Positions 57,001 through 63,384 of a stretch of DNA of 64,000 nt are shown in pieces. Position numbers and translations under genes: made by a program. Within the stretch, counting starts at the first letter, position 1. Each line of letters begins with the position of its first letter. The stretch covers positions 4,727,635-4,791,634 of the forward strand of contig CP139021.1 of assembly GCA_034044135.1 (NCBI GenBank), given 5' to 3'. The DNA comes from Flammeovirgaceae bacterium SG7u.111. Its GTDB lineage: Bacteria; Bacteroidota; Bacteroidia; Cytophagales; Flammeovirgaceae. Below the pieces are notes generated by a model. The model saw nothing but the letters and a program-made list of their open reading frames with translations, searched no databases and was not told the origin of the DNA.

Positions 57001-59378
57001 ACTCAATATTAAATATTGGAGAAGGTACTTCAGCAACTACCTTCCCAACAAACTTTGTTTCTGCCAACATTTCATTGGACGAAACAAGTACAGTAGATTA
57101 TAGATCAACGGACGACCAACAAGTTTCAATTGCACCTGGCGATGGAACTACTGGAACGGGATATGGCAACTTGGTTATTTCACAAGACAACAGTGCAACA
57201 GTTATTAAAACCCTTACGGGAAGTGGCGTTACTTCAGCAGTTCAATTGAAAATCCAAGGTAACTTAACCATCGACAAATGGAATCATTTCCTTGATGCTG
57301 GTTACCAGATAGAGGGACCAGATGCCGCTGGAAAAACCTTGGAAATGGGGATCACTGGTAATGCAGGTGGAGAGGCAAGGTTTGTACTCGGAAGAGGAAT
57401 TGACGATGCCGCTTGGGACGATTACGCCACCTATATGCCAAGAGGCTGGGATAACAGAGTCACAGGAACTAGCACTGGACAAATTCACCCGACCGAAAGT
57501 ACGGTTGAATATAGAGGAGGGCGTACACAAGAGGTAGACGCTGATTTCCCTTATGGAAACCTGTTGTTCTCGGTTGATGGAAGCACTAGTGAAGTGGGCA
57601 CAAACAGAGTTAGAAAATACCTTAAAACGTATAATGCTTCTTCAGATGTAACCATCTACGGTGATTTGACCATTGGCGGCACTGTTAACTTAGATGATGA
57701 TGGAATTCAGCTTATCGCTCAAGCTACTTCTACATTAACCCTGAACGACGATGCTGACTTGACTTTGGGAAATATAGGAACTGCAACTGAATTCCCTCAA
57801 GATGTAACCGATGCAAATATTGCTTTGGCAGATAATTCAATGGTAATTTATAATTCTGATCAAGACCAGGACATTAGAGCACTATTTCTCTCATCTAACC
57901 AAGCTTCTGACAGGAATTATGGCAACTTGACTATCAACAACCCAGGAGTTGGAAACCCAACTAAAACCATTCTGGGGGACGATATAAGAATAAGAGGTGA
58001 TTTTGAACTAGGCTCAGGAAATACGATCGATATGGATGTTGCTACGCTCAATATCTATTTGGGTGGTCACTGGACAAACAACGGCGGTACTTTCACATTC
58101 AACCAAAGCAAAGTTATTTTTGAAGGGGCAGTAAATCAAGAAGTTACTTCAGCTAGTTCCAAATTCTACAGAGCAGAAATTGACAATAACGCTGGAATTC
58201 TGTTAAAAGATGACTTTGTGCTAGATGGCGCAACAAACGGAGAGTTTATCTTTAATGCTGGTCATGTTTCATCAGATAGCGGAAATGAAGAGCTGGTATT
58301 TGAAGACGGATCAAGCTATTCAGGCGCAGGTGCAAATAGCCACTCACTGGCTAAAGTGAGAAAAATTGGTGCAGATGACTTCACCTTCCCTGTTGGAGAT
58401 GGTACTACTGGATATTACAACCCAGTTGGAATTTCTGAACTAACTGCTTCTACCGAGTTCATTGCCGAATACATTGGAAGTAACCCACATGGCTCATACG
58501 ATGTAAACAGTAGAGATACTACACTTCACCATGTAAGTGTACAGGAATATTGGATGTTAGAAAGGGATGCAGGTGCCGCAGTTGCTTCCGCAAAAGTTAC
58601 TCTACACTGGCAAAACCCACGTACCGATATGCAAACTTCTTCTGACCTGAGAATTGCGCACTGGAATGGTTCTAAGTGGGAAAATGTTGGGAATACCGAT
58701 GCATCAGCCTCAGGTACAACTGGCTACGCCACCTCAGAATTACTTTCTGACTTTAGCCCATTCACTTTTGCAAGTTTGTCTGGCTTAAACTTATTGCCAG
58801 TAGAACTTCTCTCATTTGAAGCTAAGTACGAGAAAGAAGAAGGAGTGGACTTGACATGGAAAACAGTAAATGAGTTGGATAATGAAGGCTTTATCTTGAG
58901 CCGTTCAATTGGAGACGATGCTCATTTTGAAGAAATTGCTTCTTACAAAAATGAATCAGACCTAAAAGGTCGATCAGGTAATGGAGAAATAAACAAATAC
59001 AGCTACTTGGACACAGAAAATCTTGCCCCAGGCGAAGTTCATTACTACCGTCTACAGCAAGTCGATTTCAATGGTGAAGTCACCACCTTCCCTATCAAAG
59101 CAGTGAACATTGGTGCTAAAGTGGTACTTTACCAAAACTACCCAAACCCTGCTTCTTACAACACTACTCTTGCTTTTTCTATTGAAAAAGAAGGAAGGGT
59201 AAGGTTAGAAATAAGAGACATGAGAGGCGCTCTGGTAGATGTGGCAACTGATGCAGCTTTCGAAGTAGGTACCCACAAAGTTGACTACGATTTGTCAAGC
59301 TACAAATCAGGTATTTATGTGGTAAGAATGTTCTATGGAGATAAAATAATAAATATTAAAATGTCAGTGGTAAAATAA
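48036..59378 (+). CDS. Giant secreted repeat protein with T9SS sorting domain (adhesin-like)
   Basis: 3780 residues. Signal peptide 1-36 (hydrophobic SLVFLLLLSF; cleavage TTAQ-RYWV). Three YW[VI]G modules of 63-77 residues begin at 37, 946 and 1905 and divide the protein: each has 'YW+G...W.....W', FD.NSFT and a closing W. Residues about 110-900 and 1000-1850 hold short repeats of about 20 residues (F-x-G-x-V-T-I-G-x-x-x-x-x-x-F), typical of beta-helix or solenoid folds. Residues 2234-3294 hold nine tandem units of about 118 residues starting YGNL. A beta-sandwich (about 3586-3690) and a T9SS C-terminal sorting domain (about 3696-3780: VVLYQNYPNPASYNTTLAF; ending IINIKMSVVK) finish it. Probably surface-attached. 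No catalytic site is visible. Confidence 0.88.
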   Translation: MVKKLHLYQDWFGKSTIYSISLVFLLLLSFQETTAQRYWVGGTGNWSDTNHWSTASGGAGGATIPSSSEDAIFDANSFTAGGQIVTLDIDGECRDFEWNNATNSPEFTGAAGRTLTVHRYNFTLIDNMTYSFLGELIFVRNGNVLIELGGASKTLGNMTFLMDNSSTTRSAVIRTTGADMADTYVIGDVVVDSANYLYWHNNSTTTNTNVEFGNIDLAINSNLRVNAPNGGSSTSTFGNITLQEQNDLRVYAITNTFNGTIDINQNRNDYVIFGKTDGSSTNIFNGSVTASGRSNSRDRIRFYNNSTFQSTVTLLDTTEANFYDGAIFNDLVTIGAGTGFADGERCEIQFINNTTFNAGLTVGDYSFIEFGDNDGGEITDAETIFASNTPVTFGNDLDLLFRKNATFEGNVTIGNDCEIDFNGGDNTFEGTVTIGSQDVTGRNIVFNNTNIFEDAVVVNGSQYDYNRIIFENSTFESTVDLQGTDVKASFDNDCTFNGLVTVADNGEARFRESDIFNAGATFGNNTLVRFADDNITGSSTTFNSAAPVTFGTGVDMIADRDFFISGDLSFGDDPSRVQFSGSENIFNGDVDFGIDARANFYNLNTFNGNVTIASVEGGSNDLFRFYGSTFNDAVSITGSSTTPYGLRFYGSEFNEKLTYVDGQASFESSCSFHHDVDIQGGVVYFREDDTFDNTQNGAATFQARNADIIFGQRTNTTHTTTFDVPVTFGTGVDVISRYNTIFNSTVNFEDDITNALFADYGNSTSTTHNDDVTIGQNNTVEYEGMVTFNEPSGTTLLTVGENSTLNLDTRNGDNTFLDITCLEGASINFNPNYSNQVDGSTIRDFILTNFNDIAFNRYNTVTITSMTANAGSGGCEEWIYLHSHDLNQNNNRGLVSFASPQTLTGVIAWKLNVTSSNLTIDYGKDLGRNQGITFNLAPARTVPLDFYWVGGRDGLTKLFGDNENWNNPSNWVAGNSSFAAATNNNGCIPVEGDNVYFNANSFTSAGKQVVVNVDAAFHDMDWTGSLNNPELTESGTYTLDIDGSVTFVAAMTSSYTGAVNYISDEAEVLVTADQTFGGDVTFNNTTGSWQSNGALNCTGTLSLEEGILDLEAFNSNVSCDKFIMNSGADLARTLNYGGTGTISITGNGTGVDAVVDLRGANLTIFPAYDAVTIPQTSNWSIEGTSHSDIQWGDNPLNIGNVTIDIGNNRDAFFYSDAVAADLFTYGNLTITDFTDAFFYGDSKKQYGSMITGEETDTDFDGEEIHFTGDIVYGIENTCDVNGTTNTYQAVTIGSGDTSPNYNFRFNGTNTFNGDVLIDGRCDNTDRIHFYNSTFEQTYTMESPTRARTIGPAIFKGLVTTQDGTSSDVSDRVSMRFRNDATFQGGAYFGDYSWVQFNDPGEADQGTFAQFEGSNTVEFGDYVYVDAYEDLFFVEDASNNAPPVIIGDNTIRFEADENVVVDNTLTIGDNATYIRFCNEEGEGTFGDAVAIGENNSTIYFERDNVFASTFDIGNGSVVQINDNDSISVFQGDVTIGDDADVEFRKKNTFEQNLTIGSNAMATFSQETSNATQPVYTLVQGNVDIQNGATADFRRENEFQGTFDTGSDVYLIFNNSENSTSTFKGLVDIGNNNEGYFERNNIFEAAVTVGNNASLTFNRDGRDTEFQSTLTIGNSGNTSFGRKVNFYDDVLFGSQARSTFTNLEDDSTIVHTHLELGIDNEADFYGDLIFTKAAIDADYEFEIGQRSIVTLNERGSNNEDGVFQDIHLSEEARLTFANRRNSVRNLHTETYNIIELSTHGTTTVTNEFTASVTCNEWLIVRSDISGDDAEIEFTTKKQDWSNIVVQDLTVLGPTNSGSNFPLEIFEGVNLDNLAETTSDGNEIDSGHGSYDPLKTIYLNAERTPKTLYWIGRGTTTPDWSNIDNWSESSGGTISGCIPNPIDSVVFDNNSFTANNQQVIIDIANAACGGFSWVATNFTGIMEGDALNTLQVYSDFSVNDNWDNQFWGTVEFYSAKAISREINQSSGVSPINFLGPITFSASYDISSSPYNWKFDDPIDINDGDTTDIYDNFFSHHQGYVWANGQDINVEGDWEIQADGYFIHGDNTVTFDGNIDNVTIETNEQAFYNLVVNKITAIRDVQIITDDVTIDNDLTITSGRLWDSNEGTSAPKAINATETGTVTITANGSLLLGSNNNTAATSFPNFGTYNLDDASTVYFRHRDNQDQNIQNADNEPIEFGNLVLMNARDGSGGNSGNIAYKYLLAPVTINGALSILNRTTFNDQGNQVTGNLNTEDSLTMVDNATFIVGDEDDGTSLPQFYTYNLGDDSEIIYNSGVAQPIRGIDDGGSSNGSYANLTITNSDSASTSTPVLKTLDNPLRIREAFRIYDDNHVWDEGHQITALSNNSCELYTEINTILTFGSVDSATIFPGFQSDEIFLDLNSTIIYASGASDDQQVRRLANGDNSERSYGNLKFINLDSTAHTNGIVTKTLAASPSAQDGSNTLKVRGDLYIGDYNNVIDAGYQIEGNSTDGGSIEIDDNAILTLGSSTVATLFPLYFDAFDLDANSEVIYNAGVTQTIKGLYNSGDLTANDNYGHITLINSDGGSLINKTLDAEMNVRGNLTIQSNNNLVDDGFQIYGGAATSNTLELFGDASLTLGGDATDSENTVFPIFNTTNLHHGDSPTSTVYYTSNREDAVQEVAGGLDYGNLVITSVNTTVSTEKELQAATNIHGNLDITGVNSGEEIIFNDNGFQITGNATGTVTLGARSTLQLGDEVTATLFPLTYPRDNASLLLDDASTVTYNAGDGAAGIPQLIAGGFDYGNLTLTNPTASSQVNKQLEAAVQIDGSLTINTQNHLIDDGFQITGNADASNLMTMAANTTLTLGKAGAGTFATEFPLLFIRNNTNILLNDASEVIYNAGDDNTDAPQMVAGGFNYGNLTFTNPTAGGNIEKHLQADATIDGDLTINTLNTVFDKGFQFIGNASGDLTIAANSILNIGEGTSATTFPTNFVSANISLDETSTVDYRSTDDQQVSIAPGDGTTGTGYGNLVISQDNSATVIKTLTGSGVTSAVQLKIQGNLTIDKWNHFLDAGYQIEGPDAAGKTLEMGITGNAGGEARFVLGRGIDDAAWDDYATYMPRGWDNRVTGTSTGQIHPTESTVEYRGGRTQEVDADFPYGNLLFSVDGSTSEVGTNRVRKYLKTYNASSDVTIYGDLTIGGTVNLDDDGIQLIAQATSTLTLNDDADLTLGNIGTATEFPQDVTDANIALADNSMVIYNSDQDQDIRALFLSSNQASDRNYGNLTINNPGVGNPTKTILGDDIRIRGDFELGSGNTIDMDVATLNIYLGGHWTNNGGTFTFNQSKVIFEGAVNQEVTSASSKFYRAEIDNNAGILLKDDFVLDGATNGEFIFNAGHVSSDSGNEELVFEDGSSYSGAGANSHSLAKVRKIGADDFTFPVGDGTTGYYNPVGISELTASTEFIAEYIGSNPHGSYDVNSRDTTLHHVSVQEYWMLERDAGAAVASAKVTLHWQNPRTDMQTSSDLRIAHWNGSKWENVGNTDASASGTTGYATSELLSDFSPFTFASLSGLNLLPVELLSFEAKYEKEEGVDLTWKTVNELDNEGFILSRSIGDDAHFEEIASYKNESDLKGRSGNGEINKYSYLDTENLAPGEVHYYRLQQVDFNGEVTTFPIKAVNIGAKVVLYQNYPNPASYNTTLAFSIEKEGRVRLEIRDMRGALVDVATDAAFEVGTHKVDYDLSSYKSGIYVVRMFYGDKIINIKMSVVK
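48144..48332 (+). repeat. YWVG module 1 in the giant protein
   Basis: Residues 37-99: RYWVGGTGNWSDTNHWST, later IFDANSFTAGGQIVTLDID and RDFEW. The same pattern recurs twice downstream. Confidence 0.75.
50871..51101 (+). repeat. YWVG module 2 in the giant protein
   Basis: Residues 946-1022: FYWVGGRDG, NPSNWVAGN, YFNANSFTSAGKQVVVNVD, HDMDW. It follows about 850 residues of short repeats. Confidence 0.75.
53748..53945 (+). repeat. YWIG module 3 in the giant protein
   Basis: Residues 1905-1970: LYWIGRGTT, NIDNWSES, VFDNNSFTANNQQVIIDI, GGFSW. It precedes the 118-residue tandem repeats. Confidence 0.75.
54735..57917 (+). repeat. Nine tandem ~118-residue YGNL units in the giant protein
   Basis: Units start near 54735 (FGNL), 55083 (YANL), 55432, 55805 (YGHI), 56140, 56485, 56832, 57163 and 57549. 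Each reads, with variation: YGNL.+.N..., K.L.A...+.G.L.I, DDGFQI.GNA, TLTLG....T.FP, L.D.STV.YN+G. A degenerate tenth unit starts at 57918. Neighbouring units (56140-57163) are the most alike. Confidence 0.8.
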
Positions 59379-59402
59379 TCGCAAACCAAGATTAACTATA
59401 AT

Positions 59403-59434
59403 CAAAAGGCTCTCCTAAAAGGGAGAGCCTTTTG
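59403..59434. terminator. Bidirectional terminator after the giant gene
   Basis: A perfect 13-bp stem, CAAAAGGCTCTCC (59403-59415) with its complement (59422-59434), six-base loop. It lies between convergent genes and has A/T-runs on both sides. Confidence 0.85.
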
Positions 59435-59452
59435 TATTTTGGGGCAAAAAAA

Positions 59453-60457
59453 CTACAACGTATAAAGCTCGTCCCAATATTTTTCATCCACAGGAATACC
59501 GTTCACCAAATTTTCCATTCGCCTTTTTAAGGTTTGTTCTCCAGGGTAAAATTGCTCCCCTCCCTCCTCTTTAGGTGTCGCATTTTTCAAATGTTCAATC
59601 ACCCCATCAGCTATTGCATTCAAATTCCCTAAGCTAGTCATCTTTTCAGGTTGAATGGCGATAAACACTTGCGAGATATTATATTCTTCATGAACACTAT
59701 TGCCTACCTGATGCGTAGCCTGTCCGTCGGATAGCACGGCCGCCATAATATCGAGCATGAGCGCAAGCCCTGCTCCTTTCCAATAACCCATAGGTATCCC
59801 CAAAGCCGATTCCATAATTGCAGCAGGATCGGTTGTCGCCTTGCCGTCCTTATCATACCCTCCTAGAAATGGCAGCTCTTTTCCCTGCATCTTCATAGAC
59901 TCCACCTTCCCAAAAGAAAATTGGGACATAGCCCCGTCCCACACCAAATGTCCTTTTTTACGGGGAATAGCCAACACCAACGGGTTGTTGCCCAATACAC
60001 TTTCCTTCGTTTCCCAAGCAGGCATGTTCGGCTTCGTATTCGACCAGCAAATAGCCATACAATCATTATCAACAGCCTGCCAGCCGAAGTTGCCCCCTCG
60101 CATCCAGTGATTTGTATTGCGTAAGGCAACCAGCCCTATCCCCGAACTCTTACTAATTTCCATTGCTCTGTTCATAGCATACCAAGCATTAGAAGGGCCA
60201 GGTCCCAACAGTCCATCCCAAACTTCCAGAGCCCCAAACCCATTTTCCTTAATAGGAACCGCCTTAGGCTTAACATAACCATTTTTGATGTAGCCAATAA
60301 AAAGGGGAAATCTGTTCAAGCCATGGGAAGCAACTCCGTCGAGCGATGCATTGGCAAAAAGCCTTGCGCATATATTCGCATTTCCTTCCGACATTTTATA
60401 CTTCAACAATAACTTCAAAAACTCATTTTGCAATTGAGTATAGGGTATTCTTAACAT
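59453..60457 (-). CDS. Ldh-family NAD(P)-dependent oxidoreductase (diketogulonate reductase-like)
   Basis: 334 residues, full length for the malate/L-lactate dehydrogenase-like (YlbC/YiaK) family, which has a fold of its own rather than a Rossmann fold. Family signature: SLDGVASHGLNRFPLFIGYI near 38-57 (catalytic His in SHG), ALRNTNHWMRGGNFG near 110-124 (second His), WDGAMSQFSFGK near 173 and 'PMGYWKGAGLALMLDIMA' near 222. The pattern, especially NHWMRGGNFGWQA, is closest to 2,3-diketo-L-gulonate reductase (DlgD/YiaK), so a role in uronate or ascorbate-related sugar metabolism is likely. The substrate is not certain. Monocistronic, with terminators on each side. Confidence 0.85.
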   Translation of the reverse strand: MLRIPYTQLQNEFLKLLLKYKMSEGNANICARLFANASLDGVASHGLNRFPLFIGYIKNGYVKPKAVPIKENGFGALEVWDGLLGPGPSNAWYAMNRAMEISKSSGIGLVALRNTNHWMRGGNFGWQAVDNDCMAICWSNTKPNMPAWETKESVLGNNPLVLAIPRKKGHLVWDGAMSQFSFGKVESMKMQGKELPFLGGYDKDGKATTDPAAIMESALGIPMGYWKGAGLALMLDIMAAVLSDGQATHQVGNSVHEEYNISQVFIAIQPEKMTSLGNLNAIADGVIEHLKNATPKEEGGEQFYPGEQTLKRRMENLVNGIPVDEKYWDELYTL

Positions 60458-60596
60458 AGCTGTCTATTTTTTTGAGTGGGAAGTAAGGTAGTAGAGCAGG
60501 AAGCAAAAAGCCGTAAAATAGGTAGTATGCTTAGATAGGATTCAAATAAGAGTTTGAAATTAACCCAAATTTCCGAAAAAACTTGAAAAACAAAAA

Positions 60597-60619
60597 AACC
60601 TAGCCATATAGGCTAGGTT
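60597..60619 (-). terminator. Terminator of tyrS
   Basis: AACCTAGCC (60597-60605) with its complement (60611-60619), loop ATATA. On the minus strand it is followed by a T-run. It lies 27 bases after the tyrS stop codon. Confidence 0.85.
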
Positions 60620-60645
60620 CAATTCTTCCAAAAAAGTACAGAAAA

Positions 60646-61926
60646 CTAATTTACCTTAATAATGAAGTAGTTTTTCTTTCCTCTCTGCACCAATAAATAT
60701 TTGCCTTGGATCAGATCAAAATCATTCGTTTGTTCAGGGTTTCCAACTTTCTCTTTGTTCACGCTTACTCCTCCACCTTTTATCATCCGTTTAGCTTCTC
60801 CTTTCGAGGCAAAAACAAGGTTATTACTTGCATTTGACAACAAGTCAGAAACATCAGCGGCTGCGCTAAGTTGATCCTTAGTAATCTCCTCGGTTGGAAC
60901 ACCATCAAACACTTCTAAAAAGGTCTTTTCATCCAAGTTTTTCAAAGCTTCCGTCACGCCCGATTTTTTAAACAAAATCTCCGAAGCTTGAACAGCTTTT
61001 TCGTACTCTTCTTCTGAGTGAACCCTTACGGTTATATCCTTCGCAATGATTCTCTTCAGCGCATTGGGGTTGCCCTCATGCTCCGCTTCCATCGCCTCAA
61101 TCTCCTCCTTATTGAATAGCGTAAAGACTCTCAATATTTTAGGAATTTCCGAATCGGCAAGGTTCAACCAAAACTGGTAGAACTTGTACGGGGAAGTCAT
61201 CTCTGGGTCGAGCCAAACGTTTCCAGCTTCCGACTTGCCAAACTTCGAACCATCTGCTTTCGTGATCAACGGCGTAGTCAATGCAAATGCACTTCCACCT
61301 TCCATTCTCCTGATCAATTCCGTTCCCGAGGTAATATTGCCCCACTGGTCAGAACCACCCATCTGGAGTGATAACCCTTCATGTTTGTACAAGTGGCAAA
61401 AATCGTAAGCTTGCAAAAGCTGGTAAGAAAACTCTGTGTAAGACAATCCCGTCTCAATCCTTTTCTTCACAGACTCCTTCGCCGACATATAATTGATGGT
61501 AAGATGCTTACCTACTTCTCTCAAAAAGTGCAAGAAAGAAAAATCCTTGAACCAATCGTAGTTGTTCACCAACTCGGCAGAGTTTTCACCACAATCGAAA
61601 TCCAAAAATTTGGAAAGCTGTTTCCTTACACCTTCTTGGTTCGCTCTCAATACTTCCTCGCTCAACAGGTTACGCTCAGCCGACTTCCCCGAAGGATCGC
61701 CGATCATACCCGTAGCACCACCTACTAAAGCATAAGGTTTATGCCCTGCTAACTGCAACTGTTTCAGCAACATAACCGTAGCCAAATTACCTATATGCAA
61801 AGACGAAGCAGTAGGGTCAAAGCCGATATAGCCCTTCGCCATTCCCTTCGCCAAATGTTCTTCTAATCCAGGCGTCATGTCGTTCAACATGCCCCTCCAC
61901 TCCAATTCCTTTACTAAATTTTTCAT
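60646..61926 (-). CDS. tyrS: Tyrosyl-tRNA synthetase
   Basis: 426 residues, normal length. Class I motifs: the HIGH-type motif as SSLHIGNL (about 41-48), [39 protein letters not shown] (about 192-202) and the KMSKS-type motif as SKFGKS (about 231-236). The C-terminal S4-like RNA-binding domain (about 355-426) contains '[17 protein letters not shown]'. It attaches tyrosine to tRNA-Tyr in the cytosol. The KFGKS variant is common in bacterial TyrRS. It is monocistronic, with its own promoter and terminator. Confidence 0.97.
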   Translation of the reverse strand: MKNLVKELEWRGMLNDMTPGLEEHLAKGMAKGYIGFDPTASSLHIGNLATVMLLKQLQLAGHKPYALVGGATGMIGDPSGKSAERNLLSEEVLRANQEGVRKQLSKFLDFDCGENSAELVNNYDWFKDFSFLHFLREVGKHLTINYMSAKESVKKRIETGLSYTEFSYQLLQAYDFCHLYKHEGLSLQMGGSDQWGNITSGTELIRRMEGGSAFALTTPLITKADGSKFGKSEAGNVWLDPEMTSPYKFYQFWLNLADSEIPKILRVFTLFNKEEIEAMEAEHEGNPNALKRIIAKDITVRVHSEEEYEKAVQASEILFKKSGVTEALKNLDEKTFLEVFDGVPTEEITKDQLSAAADVSDLLSNASNNLVFASKGEAKRMIKGGGVSVNKEKVGNPEQTNDFDLIQGKYLLVQRGKKNYFIIKVN

Positions 61927-61969
61927 CTTTTAACTGTTTTTGAAACCGACCTCGCTGGTTTCGTGGCGG

Positions 61970-62001
61970 CAAAATTAGAGAATGTTTCTTTTTACCCCCA
62001 A
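61970..62001 (-). promoter_or_regulatory. Probable promoter of tyrS
   Basis: The minus strand reads TAATTTTG (61977-61970), a full match to the -7 consensus TAnnTTTG, 43 bases before the ATG. A TTG lies 21 bases upstream (62001-61999), slightly more than the usual 19-base spacing. Confidence 0.5.
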
Positions 62002-62104
62002 CTTCAATAGACTTTTTTCAAAAGAGATTACTTCAAGCCAAAACCAAAGCATGCCTTGTCCCTATCATTTGTTTCCTTATCCCATACCTTAAATTTCAAA
62101 GATA

Positions 62105-62521
62105 TCACTTCCGCTTACTCCGCATCGCCTTCACTTTTTTGGTTGCTTCATCCTGAACAAACGCTTCGTACTCTTCACTTTCCCTACCAAACATCGCCAC
62201 CTTCCCTTCCGAATTACTATGGATGCCCCAACCGTAACGCTTGGTAAGCGGAGAAGATCGAAAGCAAGGCTGCCCTTTCGAGAAAAACTTTGCTCTGGCT
62301 TCAGTTAGCTCCGCTTCTGTCAAATCATTGCGCTCGGCATAAATTCTAAAGAAAACATCGTCAGATGTAAATTGGTAGGGAGCATCTTTTAGTAACTCAA
62401 ATTGCGTCCGAGCAACGGTAGGTTTTTCCCCTTTCAATGGTGGGACATTTCCCTCGTTAACCAGACAATCCTCCGCCACTTCTATGAAAGTATTCGAATA
62501 ATTTGTGCTGTGGATTTTCAT
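62105..62521 (-). CDS. DUF6157 family protein
   Basis: 138 residues. Conserved features of DUF6157: MKIHSTNYSNTFIEVAEDC at the start, 'PTVARTQFELLKDAPYQFTSDDVFF' in the middle, 'FFSKGQPCFRSSPLTKRYGWGIHS' and 'GKVAMFGRESEEYEAF' later, with a basic tail (KKVKAMRSKRK). Function unknown; small cytosolic proteins found singly. Divergent from the third ECF sigma gene (71-base gap). Confidence 0.82.
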   Translation of the reverse strand: MKIHSTNYSNTFIEVAEDCLVNEGNVPPLKGEKPTVARTQFELLKDAPYQFTSDDVFFRIYAERNDLTEAELTEARAKFFSKGQPCFRSSPLTKRYGWGIHSNSEGKVAMFGRESEEYEAFVQDEATKKVKAMRSKRK

Positions 62522-62592
62522 CGATTTGGAATTTAGTTTTTTTATCTTTTCCTTTATAATAAAAAAGCAGGTCTAACCCAAAGGTCTGGAAA

Positions 62593-63294
62593 ATGAAAAT
62601 GAAAAACATTGGAAAGCTTAAATCTCTTACCAGCAAAGACTTAAACTTTACTACTCAAGGTATAAGCAAAGAACCGACTCGTTTCAGCAACATGGACGAC
62701 CAGCAAATTTGGTCACTGTTCAAAAAAGGAGATGATGAAGCTTTGTGCTACATTTATAGAGTTTATGCAGAAACTTTGTACCGCTTTGGTTGTCAAATCA
62801 CCAATGATCAAGAGTTGGTGAAAGATGCTATCCAAGATATTTTTGTTTTCCTAAAAAGAAACGGGAAAAAAACAACAGATGTCCTTTCCATCAAGTCCTA
62901 CCTATACCGCTCCCTTCACCGCTCCATACACGACAAGCTAAAACAAAAAAATAGGTTTTTTTTAAAAGATACTTACCCTGCAGGTTTCGATATCAGTATT
63001 TCTACCGAAACCAAAATGGTTGAGAAGGAGCTATATGAAGAAAAAGTAAAATTTTTAGAGGATGAAATAAATAAGTTGACCTCTAAGCAGAAACAGGCGA
63101 TCGTCCATTATTATTATGAAGGATTTACCTACCAAGAAGTAGCTTATATTATGGGGCTTGCTGATAAGGATTCTGCCAGAAAACTCATTTACAGAGGATT
63201 AGATGCTATAAAAGTTAACCTAAAAAAGTACAAACACCTACTTTTACCAGTAGGCTTGTTACTGATAGGCTTAGCCTTTCAAAACTTTTTTTAA
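62593..63294 (+). CDS. ECF RNA polymerase sigma factor (third locus)
   Basis: 233 residues if the first ATG is used; the sigma domains start near residue 34 (MDDQQIWSLFKKGDDEALC), so that ATG (62692) may be the true start. Region 2: YIYRVYAETLYRFGCQITN and VKDAIQDIFVFLKRN; region 4: INKLTSKQKQAIVHYYYEGF with an HTH following (YQEVAYIMGLADKDSARKLI). A hydrophobic tail (LLLPVGLLLIGLAF) closes it, as in the two other factors here. FecR follows after 90 bases, so a third SusC/SusD locus is expected to the right of the window. Confidence 0.88.
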   Translation: MKMKNIGKLKSLTSKDLNFTTQGISKEPTRFSNMDDQQIWSLFKKGDDEALCYIYRVYAETLYRFGCQITNDQELVKDAIQDIFVFLKRNGKKTTDVLSIKSYLYRSLHRSIHDKLKQKNRFFLKDTYPAGFDISISTETKMVEKELYEEKVKFLEDEINKLTSKQKQAIVHYYYEGFTYQEVAYIMGLADKDSARKLIYRGLDAIKVNLKKYKHLLLPVGLLLIGLAFQNFF

Positions 63295-63384
63295 AAAAAT
63301 AGTTTAAAAATAGCCCACTCCTGTTTTTTGCTCTCTCTTTATAAATAAAGGGCATACATCACATGCAACTTTAGTAAATTGAGA

